Assembly (NCBI GenBank): GCA_018900975.1
Contig: JAHIFK010000160.1
Span: 1 to 5,303, forward strand
Reading direction: 5' to 3'
Source of the DNA: Methanobacteriota archaeon
Lineage (GTDB): Archaea > Halobacteriota > Methanosarcinia > Methanosarcinales > Methanoperedenaceae
Length of the DNA stretch: 5,303 nt
Made by a program: the position numbers and the translations under genes. Below are positions 1 through 4,326 of this stretch, in pieces. Under the pieces are notes generated by a model that searched no databases, had not been told where the DNA came from, and saw nothing but the letters and a program-made list of their open reading frames with translations. Positions within the stretch are counted from its first letter, which is position 1. The number at the start of each line of letters is the position of its first letter.

Positions 1-1
1 A

Positions 2-82
2 AAGTCTCGACATGAGGTATTTGGACAGGCAATTTCACTGAATTTTGATTTTGGTCCACGAATTCCCATATTGATCACATAA
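2..82 (+). CDS. Possible C-terminal tail of an upstream gene (partial)
   Basis: The frame is open from the window edge to a TAA at 80-82 and gives 26 residues ending in FGPRIPILIT. The composition looks protein-like, with alternating hydrophobic residues and a charged start, but the stretch is too short to assign to a family. It ends 69 bases before the HEPN gene at 152. HEPN genes are often preceded by an MNT-type antitoxin gene, so a partner tail is conceivable, but no nucleotidyltransferase motif is visible. It could also be a chance open frame of 26 codons. Confidence 0.3.
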   Translation, partial: KSRHEVFGQAISLNFDFGPRIPILIT

Positions 83-151
83 AAGTATTATGCAATCAAT
101 GGTATTTAAAACATCAGTAGATTATAGGGTCAATACCCAATAGAGCTTGGG

Positions 152-439
152 GTGATTAATGAAGCAAAGATCAGGACTGCTGTGGGCAGAGCCTATTATG
201 CTTCTTTTTTAACTGCAAGAAATGCTTTTGCTATAGGGGAAAAAACGCCTGAAGTGCACAGAATGGTCTTGAGCATGTTGTACAGAAAGAACCCTGTAAT
301 TGCGAATAAAATGCATTACCTGAGGCGGCAAAGAAATATTGCGGATTATGAAACTGATCTTGTTATGGGAGCTGATGACGCAGATAAAGCTGTGAAGTTT
401 GCGAAAGAAATCATGGTTGAGATATCAGGAAAAAAGTAA
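152..439 (+). CDS. HEPN domain protein, UPF0332/COG1895-like, probably N-terminally truncated
   Basis: This 95-residue helical protein starts at GTG 152. The motif RAYYASF at residues 13-19 and the segment RRQRNIADYETD at about 58-69 are typical of the UPF0332 (COG1895) branch of HEPN proteins, as is the acidic C-terminal helix. HEPN proteins are usually RNases acting as toxins, or their inactive relatives. The classical Rx4-6H motif is not intact: Asp65 sits where a His might be expected before Tyr66. Family members normally have about 20-30 residues ahead of RAYYA, and here there are only 12. The codons just upstream (YPIELG) still look coding, but a TAG at 125-127 closes the frame, so the N-terminus is probably lost. 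No clear Shine-Dalgarno site precedes the GTG. No MNT partner gene is visible unless the tail at 2-82 belongs to one. The family is fairly certain; activity is doubtful. Confidence 0.72.
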   Translation: MINEAKIRTAVGRAYYASFLTARNAFAIGEKTPEVHRMVLSMLYRKNPVIANKMHYLRRQRNIADYETDLVMGADDADKAVKFAKEIMVEISGKK

Positions 440-479
440 GTAATATTTTGCATCCTGACAATGATAATGAATAAATCGA

Positions 480-706
480 TATTATTACATAAGTTTTATA
501 AAAATTTCCGGCGCCTTCGTATCCCCATGAACTCACAATCTTCGCGCGATCCGATGCAATTTTCCAGCATATTTTCCAGGATATTTCGAAAAAACTCCAG
601 AATCCTCAGAGAAAACAGAGAAAAAAATTAAACAATTTCCAAAACACACTCGACCGGATTAATTATCTTAATAATCATAAGGTGTGAAAGGGACTGATCT
701 AAAACG
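480..706 (+). repeat. Leader repeat, copy A (upstream of GT2 copy A)
   Basis: This non-genic stretch of 227 bases is homologous to 2309-2533 along its length and to 4057-4140 in its first part. It contains, in order: a TATA-like box; the block TTCCGGCGCC followed by CGTATCCCCATG; a TCGCGC/CCGATGC segment; a worn 9-bp-period array (596-622, cacagag type); and an AT-rich segment (TTAATTATCTTAATAA, about 657-672) that could be a second, closer promoter for the GT2 frame. A 34-codon frame (527-631) runs through it. The remaining bases 440-479 show nothing recognisable. Confidence 0.7.
494..503 (+). promoter_or_regulatory. TATA-like box opening leader A
   Basis: TTTTATAAAA lies directly before the conserved TTCCGGCGCC block. 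The equivalent position in the two other leader copies also holds a TATA-like sequence, which supports an archaeal promoter whose transcript would start about 25 bases downstream, inside the conserved block. No clear purine-rich BRE is seen just upstream. Confidence 0.45.
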
Positions 707-1123
707 ATGGTATCAAAAACAAGCCTGCAAGAATCACAAAAAAGCAACCCCTCCATCCCCATCATAACCCCCACATACAACTCCGCAAAAACCCTGACAT
801 CCTGCCTTGAGTCCATTAAAAACCAGGACTACCGGGGAGAGATCGAAATTATCATCGCAGATGGCGGCTCAACCGACAGCACTCTTGTTATAGCTCAAAA
901 ATACACGGATAAGATATATCCAAATCCTCTTAAAACAGGTGAAGCAGGCAAAGCAGCGGGTGTGAAACACGCAAAGAATGAGATCATCGCTTTCATAGAT
1001 TCTGACAATATCCTTCCTTCAAGGGACTGGCTTTCCCGTATGAAAAACTTTGAGAAAGTTTTATCAAACCAAGGGGTTCTGAAAGAACCCCTATACGTCC
1101 TAAAGGGGCGTAACCCTTTATGA
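707..1123 (+). pseudogene. Family-2 glycosyltransferase, N-terminal half, copy A (interrupted)
   Basis: The frame encodes 138 residues; only residues 1-112 are glycosyltransferase. The GT-A fold signatures are clear: SIPIITPTYNSAKTL at 16-30, DGGSTDST at 52-59 (nucleotide-sugar binding) and the DxD-like metal site DSDN at 98-101. GT2 enzymes transfer sugars from nucleotide donors onto lipid or glycan acceptors, normally at the cytoplasmic membrane face, and are usually 230-350 residues long, so this is about half a protein. After Met112 an 80-nt hairpin insert (1043-1122) supplies a foreign 26-residue tail (KNFEKVLSNQG onward) and a TGA stop. The ATG at 707 is shared with copy B. The nearest GGTG (681-684) is 22 bases upstream, so no good Shine-Dalgarno site is seen. 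The gene is very likely non-functional as a transferase, although most codon differences from copy C are synonymous, pointing to past selection on the protein. Confidence 0.85.
1043..1122 (+). mobile_element. Three-hairpin 80-nt insert in GT2 copy A
   Basis: The insert lies between two copies of TATG (1039-1042 and 1119-1122), a possible 4-bp target duplication. It holds three consecutive perfect stems: AAAACTTT/AAAGTTTT (1044-1051 with 1055-1062), AGGGGTTC/GAACCCCT (1072-1079 with 1085-1092) and TAAAGGG/CCCTTTA (1101-1107 with 1114-1120). GT2 copy B has no insert here, so B shows the empty site. The same insert is at 4636-4714. It encodes no transposase and looks like a MITE- or REP-type palindromic element. 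The family is not known to me. Confidence 0.6.
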
Positions 1124-1245
1124 CAGAACCCTTCCAGGACAGGGAGATCGCAGGGAGTGAGCCGCTGTATTACACTTATCGAAAGGAGGATGGGTATATT
1201 ACGCGATATTGCGCCATGCTGAGGATGAAAAGGATGCAAAGTTGA
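1120..1245 (+). pseudogene. GT2 middle fragment, copy A (41 codons)
   Basis: This continues the interrupted glycosyltransferase in another frame, with the landmarks TEPFQDREIAG and YYTYRKEDGYITRY, which align almost residue for residue with copies B (from 2870) and C (from 4715). The insert leaves an ATG at 1120 overlapping the TGA of the first half (ATGA), so coupled translation of the fragment is possible in principle. Similarity to the other copies stops after 'ggatgaa' (about 1223-1229); the last residues RMQS are unrelated. It is a remnant and unlikely to be functional alone. Confidence 0.7.
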
Positions 1246-1254
1246 TGCAAATAG

Positions 1255-1368
1255 TCTTTTATTGGGACGCTGTATTATCTTGAGACCGTGAATATTCCTG
1301 TGGGACTTTCAGAAACCCTGAAAAGCAAAAACGTTAAAGGTTTTGGAGATCATAATGGAGCTGAATGA
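1255..1368 (+). pseudogene. Orphan coding tail coupled to the HEPN gene
   Basis: After a TAG at 1252-1254 the frame stays open for 37 codons (IGTLYYLETVNIPVGLSETL and onward) to a TGA at 1366-1368. That stop overlaps the ATG of the HEPN gene at 1365 as ATGA, the usual geometry of translationally coupled operon genes. There is no homology to the GT2 copies here. GTG codons at 1288 or 1300 are the only plausible internal starts. I read it as the 3' end of a gene that once led this toxin-antitoxin operon and lost its 5' part when the GT2 segment was joined. The family is not recognised, and it could be chance. Confidence 0.35.
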
Positions 1369-1805
1369 AAAATAAGGCAAAATCAGAATACTGGATAGAA
1401 ATGGCTGAAGAAGATATGAAGGATGCAGCTATATCACTGAAAAACAATCGTTTTCCGAGTGCTGTCTTTCATTCGCAACAGTGCTGTGAAAAAGTCTGTA
1501 AAGCAATTCTGGCATTTCTTGGAATTGAGGCTGGAAAAACTCATTTTCCATCATCAGTAATAGAGTTGATGGTTATAAGAGGAAATAAGTATCAGATGCT
1601 GAATAAGGATATTGAGACACTGGAGAGGATAGTAGCACTTTCCAAGATACTTGAAAGTCAGAAGGAATTTCCAAGATACGGGTGGGAAATGGTTGATAAG
1701 ATAATAATGCCATCAGAGATTTTCGATGCAAACAAAACCACTTCATTTTTTAAAAACGCAGAGGAGGTCGTAAAACTTGGAAGAATTTTTCTTAAAGGAT
1801 TTTAA
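1365..1805 (+). CDS. HEPN domain toxin-like protein (COG2250 type)
   Basis: This 146-residue, all-helical protein is the HEPN half of a HEPN-MNT pair. The N-terminus is typical: WIEMAEEDMKDA (10-21), then SAVFHSQQCCEKVCKAILA (32-50) and GKTH (57-60), matching the family pattern A-x-FH-x-QQ-x-x-EK-x-x-KA. The region around RYG (104-106) corresponds to the conserved RYP/RYG of COG2250. A canonical Rx4-6H RNase motif is not evident in the C-terminal helix; the only match is Arg29-x6-His36 in the second helix, where the family His normally sits for other reasons. HEPN toxins of this type cleave RNA and are neutralised by AMPylation by the partner MNT protein (family knowledge). The ATG at 1365 is preceded by GGAG at 1357-1360. 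The gene overlaps the following MNT gene by 29 bases. Confidence 0.85.
   Translation: MKNKAKSEYWIEMAEEDMKDAAISLKNNRFPSAVFHSQQCCEKVCKAILAFLGIEAGKTHFPSSVIELMVIRGNKYQMLNKDIETLERIVALSKILESQKEFPRYGWEMVDKIIMPSEIFDANKTTSFFKNAEEVVKLGRIFLKGF
1763..1768 (+). promoter_or_regulatory. Shine-Dalgarno site fixing a TTG start
   Basis: GGAGGT lies inside the end of the HEPN gene, 8 bases before TTG 1777. It is the strongest ribosome binding site in the window and decides the non-ATG start of the MNT gene. Confidence 0.65.
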
Positions 1806-2238
1806 TAAAGAATATGCTGCCCTGATAAAAGAATACCTTGAAAAAATAAAAAATAAAGCAATTGGAGTTATCCTCTTTGGCTCAGTCGCACGTGGAAATG
1901 AACTACCATTCCCGAAAAGTGACATCGACCTTATAGTGGTTACAGAGGAGCTTCCCAATGATTTTTTTGAGCGAGCAGAGGTTGTAAGGAAAATCGAAAA
2001 TTCTTTATCCCTTATTCAGAGTATATGGCTTACTGAGAAGGAGTTCATGGAACAATTTAAAGCCAGATCTGGTTATCTCTTGGATGCAATCGAGGATGGC
2101 GTAATAATCTATGATAAAGGTTTTCTGAGAGAGGCAATCTCTGAAGCCAGAAGCGAACTGAAGGAAAGAGGAATCAAGAGGGTTGGAAGAGCATGGGTCT
2201 GGCCCATAAAGACTGCCGGAGAAGTTATAGAGTTATAG
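1777..2238 (+). CDS. Minimal nucleotidyltransferase (MNT) antitoxin of a HEPN-MNT system
   Basis: This 153-residue protein has the polymerase-beta nucleotidyltransferase core. Residues 31-40 (VILFGSVARG) and SDIDLIVV (48-55) hold the GS and DxD motifs (Gly35-Ser36, Asp49, Asp51). The spacing from GS to the first Asp is 12 residues rather than the usual 10, through the loop NELPFP. The strand that often holds the third acidic residue reads LIQSIWLTEKEF with no Asp, so catalytic completeness is uncertain. MNT antitoxins transfer AMP from ATP to a Tyr of the partner HEPN toxin (known for characterised pairs). The C-terminal segment IKRVGRAWVWPIK is an extra conserved-looking tail. The start is TTG, chosen for the GGAGGT 8 bases upstream, and it overlaps the HEPN gene by 29 bases, implying co-translation. 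Confidence 0.87.
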   Translation: MEEFFLKDFNKEYAALIKEYLEKIKNKAIGVILFGSVARGNELPFPKSDIDLIVVTEELPNDFFERAEVVRKIENSLSLIQSIWLTEKEFMEQFKARSGYLLDAIEDGVIIYDKGFLREAISEARSELKERGIKRVGRAWVWPIKTAGEVIEL

Positions 2239-2324
2239 AACTTATGCCAATTATAACTTTTCTGAGGATTTATCGTCTATGGAAATCCCTGCGAGTGAAT
2301 AGCAAAATAATATAATCACATAAT

Positions 2325-2334
2325 AAATATAAAA
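2325..2334 (+). promoter_or_regulatory. TATA-like box opening leader B
   Basis: AAATATAAAA is identical, with its flanks, to the sequence at 4073-4082 and sits where leader A has TTTTATAAAA. Conservation at the head of each unit supports an archaeal promoter driving leader, GT2 remnant and possibly the downstream toxin-antitoxin genes. Confidence 0.5.
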
Positions 2335-2425
2335 CTTCCGGCGCCTGCGTGTCTCCATGCAACACCAATCCTCGCGCTGCCCGATGCGATTTTCGAGCAG
2401 ATCTTATAGAATATTTCAAAAAAAC

Positions 2426-2452
2426 CACAGAGTTCACAGAGAACACAGAGAA
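2426..2452 (+). repeat. Short tandem array, 3 x 9 bp (cacagag type)
   Basis: The units are cacagagtt, cacagagaa and cacagagaa. The worn equivalent in leader A is 596-622. Leader C has different arrays in the corresponding region. Confidence 0.75.
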
Positions 2453-2533
2453 AAAATTAAAAAGTTACTAAAATGAAATCGACAGACTTAATTATTTTAA
2501 CAATCATTAGGTTCGAAAGGGGCTGACATAACG

Positions 2534-2857
2534 ATGGTATCAAAAACAAGCATGCAAGAAACACCACAGAGCAATCCCTCCATCTCCATCATAACCCCCA
2601 CATATAACTCCGCCAAAACACTTGCATCCTGCCTTGAGTCCATCAAAACCCAGGACTACCATGGCGAGATCGAGATCATAATAGCAGACGGCGGCTCGAC
2701 CGATAGCACTCTTGAAATAGCTCAAAAATACACTGATAAGATCTATCCAAATCCTCTTAAAACAGGTGAAGCAGGCAAAGCTGTGGGCGTGAAACAAGCG
2801 AAAAATGAGATCATCGCTCTTGTAGATTCTGACAATATCCTTCCTTCGAGGGACTGA
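2534..2857 (+). pseudogene. Family-2 glycosyltransferase, N-terminal half, copy B (nonsense mutation)
   Basis: The frame encodes 107 residues with the same GT-A signatures as copy A: SISIITPTYNSAKTL (16-30), DGGSTDST (52-59) and DSDN (98-101). It ends at TGA 2855-2857, exactly where A and C have a TGG tryptophan codon before LSR. The reading frame then continues without shift to 2995, so this point mutation is the only break within the retained part. There is no hairpin insert, so B shows the empty insertion site. It shares its first residues (MVSKTS) and the upstream leader with copy A. A standard GT2 enzyme would be two to three times longer, so the protein is not expected to be active. Confidence 0.85.
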
Positions 2858-2995
2858 CTTTCCAGAAAGACTGAACCATTCCAGGACAGGGAGATCGCAG
2901 GGACTGAGCCGCTGTATTACACTTATCGAAAGGAGAATGGGTATATTACGCGATACTGCGCCATTCTGGGGATGAATGACCCGCTGTGCTTATAG
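2858..2995 (+). pseudogene. GT2 middle fragment, copy B, in frame after the stop
   Basis: These 45 codons continue copy B in the same frame after the TGA: LSRKTEPFQDREIAG, then YYTYRKENGYITRY and GMNDPLCL, then TAG at 2993-2995. Shifting the frame after the TAG region gives GNY, a plausible next piece of the GT2 protein, so a small deletion near 'cttatagg' probably made this stop. Copy C ends at the same TAG, so this lesion predates the B/C split or was spread by recombination. Confidence 0.68.
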
Positions 2996-3031
2996 GTAAT
3001 TATGTCAATAATGCTAAGATAGGTGATAATA

Positions 3032-3328
3032 ATGAGTGAAATCAAATTTGAGCCGTATCCGGGAGTAAAAATTCTAGTGGAACCCAGGGAGGATGTCTTG
3101 CTACCGTTATTTATCCAGGAATTGTCCAGGGGCATTGAGAGAGCAAAAAAAATCCTGAGCAATGTGAATCTTTTGAAAGAGAAGAGATTAAGCGTTTCAG
3201 CTTTTGCAGAAAAGAGTGAGATAGACGTAGCCGATGCCATGAGAATCGCTTCTGAACTCGGCTTTGAGGACAGGTGGGATTTGAAAGACCTTGAGAAAGC
3301 GTTGAAGGTGTTGAAAAGTGGGCATTGA
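3032..3328 (+). CDS. Small putative antitoxin (UPF0175-like), partner of the PIN gene
   Basis: This 98-residue protein starts at ATG 3032, chosen because GGTGA at 3022-3026 gives a 5-base spacing; an upstream GTG at 3023 would overlap that site. The C-terminal half (LLKEKRLSVSAFAEKSEIDVADAMRIASELG read in two parts, residues 47-77) resembles the helix-turn-helix-like part of UPF0175 antitoxins, in which a short 'K-x-x-LS-x-x-x-A-A' helix is followed by a second helix. The N-terminal half is a charged strand-helix region. UPF0175 proteins are usually encoded just before a PIN or DUF3368 toxin, which is the arrangement here: its last 11 bases overlap the next gene. Antitoxins of this kind bind the toxin and the operon promoter. 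Assignment is by context and weak similarity. Confidence 0.6.
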   Translation: MSEIKFEPYPGVKILVEPREDVLLPLFIQELSRGIERAKKILSNVNLLKEKRLSVSAFAEKSEIDVADAMRIASELGFEDRWDLKDLEKALKVLKSGH

Positions 3329-3998
3329 TATTACCATTAATTCTACAACTCTTATAACACTTCTGAAGGTACGGCAAAATTATTTTGATGGGCTCTTCAA
3401 TGCTGTGGGCCATGTTTATGTTTATGAGCCTCTTATAGAACAAGAAATATTAAAGCGCTTTGATTTAAATATTCTTCGGCTTTTCAAATACCTTGGCAAT
3501 AGAATTTCAGTTCAGAAAATTGATGCAGAAATAGTAAAAAAGGAGTGGAATGTGCTGAATAATGAATTGAGAGAACAGGGTTTATTAAGCTTAATCGATA
3601 CCGGATGCATACTTACAGCAAGAGATACCAAAACTGTCCTGCTTACCGATGATTACGCAGAAAGGCTTGGGGCAGAAAGAATGGGAGTTACTCCTGTGTG
3701 GACTACTGCATTCATGATGGGACTACACCACAAAGGGTTTCTGAACTTTGATGAATTTCTGAAAGATGCTGTTGAAAACAAATGTTTATGGCTCTCTAAA
3801 AAAGTTGTCTCTCAGCTTCAAGTCCTTTCCGATGAGGCTTATATCAATGCCATGCTTGATATCGAATCAGGGAATAATATAGAAGATGAAATCGCAGAGA
3901 AACTTATTGCCTGCGGGTTAATCAAAAGGCATTCTGGTAGGATCACCTTACTTTGCACCGATATTTTGAAAATAATAAAAGAGTTGAAAGGTAAGTAG
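3318..3998 (+). CDS. PIN-domain (DUF3368-like) putative toxin with C-terminal extension
   Basis: The protein has 226 residues and starts at GTG 3318, inside the end of the antitoxin gene. PIN features in order: strand and helix ITINSTTLITLLK (5-17); PLIEQEI (38-44, acidic Glu43); LIDTGCILTA (92-101, Asp94); VLLTDDYAERLGAERMGV (107-124, Asp111/Asp112), followed by the usual WTTAF strand. PIN toxins are Mg-dependent RNases. Position 8 is Asn, where almost all active PIN enzymes have the first catalytic Asp, so activity may be reduced or lost unless Asp4 substitutes. DUF3368 proteins are commonly about 150-165 residues; here residues of about 165-226 add a helical region ending in IAEKLIACGLIKRHSGRITLL, which reads like a winged-helix DNA-binding unit. 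The overlap with the upstream gene indicates an operon. The PIN call is fairly sure; the extension's role is inferred. Confidence 0.75.
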   Translation: MGIDITINSTTLITLLKVRQNYFDGLFNAVGHVYVYEPLIEQEILKRFDLNILRLFKYLGNRISVQKIDAEIVKKEWNVLNNELREQGLLSLIDTGCILTARDTKTVLLTDDYAERLGAERMGVTPVWTTAFMMGLHHKGFLNFDEFLKDAVENKCLWLSKKVVSQLQVLSDEAYINAMLDIESGNNIEDEIAEKLIACGLIKRHSGRITLLCTDILKIIKELKGK

Positions 3999-4056
3999 AA
4001 TGAGCTAACCCTCATATCTCCATTCAAATTCCGTAACCGATAATCAATGGCAGAAG

Positions 4057-4140
4057 AATATAATCACATAATAAATATAAAACTCCCGGCGCCTCCGTAT
4101 CCCCATGCAACCCCATTCTCGCGCCATCCGATGCATTTCC
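4057..4140 (+). repeat. Leader repeat, copy C (first part only)
   Basis: The left end matches leader B nearly base for base (aatataatcacataataa), then the TCCCGGCGCCTCCGTATCCCCATGCAA block and CGATGCATTTCC match both A and B. Beyond about 4140 similarity to the other leaders is lost. Of the non-genic stretch 3999-4326, bases 3999-4056 show nothing recognisable and 4141-4326 hold two short arrays and a Shine-Dalgarno site. Confidence 0.7.
4073..4082 (+). promoter_or_regulatory. TATA-like box opening leader C
   Basis: AAATATAAAA has the same sequence and setting as at 2325-2334, 11 bases before the GGCGCC palindrome. It is the third instance of a promoter-like element at the head of a unit. 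Confidence 0.5.
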
Positions 4141-4178
4141 ATTGGTCATCAGATTAGAGAACAATCATGAGACGGGAA

Positions 4179-4221
4179 CACGGATCGCACGGATGACGCG
4201 GATGCGCACAGATGATCCGTG
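4179..4221 (+). repeat. Short array of cacggat type closing on its inverted copy
   Basis: The units are cacggatcg, cacggatga, cgcggatgcg and cacagatga, of 9-10 bp. The first CACGGAT (4179-4185) pairs perfectly with ATCCGTG at 4215-4221, so the array can fold as a hairpin. It lies where leaders A and B carry other sequence. Confidence 0.7.
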
Positions 4222-4240
4222 AAGAACTAACGAAAAAAAA

Positions 4241-4270
4241 CCGCAGATGAACGCAGATTAACGCAGATAC
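4241..4270 (+). repeat. Short tandem array, 3 x 10 bp (cgcagat type)
   Basis: The units are ccgcagatga, acgcagatta and acgcagatac. It is a second, different array 20 bases after the cacggat array. Such arrays are dispersed in many archaeal and bacterial genomes; no function is assigned. Confidence 0.75.
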
Positions 4271-4287
4271 GACCAATTCAAAGCTTC

Positions 4288-4294
4288 AGGAGGA
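4288..4294 (+). promoter_or_regulatory. Shine-Dalgarno site without a standard start codon
   Basis: AGGAGGA is a near-perfect ribosome binding site. Eight bases downstream, in frame with GT2 copy C, the codon is ATT (4303-4305). A start there would give a leader of 12 residues before NPSIS, nearly the 13 of copies A and B. The TTG at 4327 is 32 bases away and has no site of its own. ATG to ATT start loss or use of a rare ATT start fits. Confidence 0.45.
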
Positions 4295-4326
4295 ATAAAA
4301 GTATTAGAGAACAAACAGAACATATC

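Larger units (their letters stand above)
2309..2533 (+). repeat. Leader repeat, copy B (upstream of GT2 copy B)
   Basis: This copy shares 'aatataatcacataataaatataaaact' type sequence with copy C at its left end and the whole remaining leader with copy A, including the CTTCCGGCGCCT block (2335-2346), the CCATG at 2355-2359, the 9-bp array (2426-2452), the AT-rich TTAATTATTTTAA and a conserved segment ending in ACG just before the GT2 ATG. The left boundary is sharp: bases 2239-2308 after the MNT gene have no counterpart elsewhere in the window and hold nothing recognisable. Confidence 0.75.

Noticed and set aside
90..143. Short frame starting at ATG 90 resembling the MVSKTS start of GT2
   Set aside because: It has only 17 codons, no following glycosyltransferase sequence, and the likeness covers a few AT-rich codons.
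1072..1120. Intrinsic transcription terminator in the hairpin insert
   Set aside because: The hairpins are not followed by a long T tract, lie inside the GT2 remnant, and this kind of terminator is not the usual archaeal signal; a mobile or structural element explains the duplication better.
628..1239. Minus-strand open frames opposite GT2 copy A (and similar ones at 2540-2797 and 4509-4724)
   Set aside because: They mirror the glycosyltransferase coding strand, show no family motif, and the plus-strand GT-A signatures explain the conservation.
2855..2857. Selenocysteine insertion at the TGA of copy B
   Set aside because: The aligned residue in the other copies is Trp, not Cys, and no SECIS-like context or selenoprotein family fits.
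2993..2995. UAG read-through (pyrrolysine) extending GT2 copies B and C
   Set aside because: The frame after TAG closes after 8 codons in B and within a few codons in C, and adds no glycosyltransferase sequence.
3111..3443. Minus-strand frame across the antitoxin-PIN junction
   Set aside because: It is low in recognisable motifs, lies opposite a coherent operon with ribosome binding sites, and is a shadow.
4179..4270. CRISPR-like array
   Set aside because: Repeat units are only 9-10 bp with no spacers of 30-40 bp; these are short tandem repeats.
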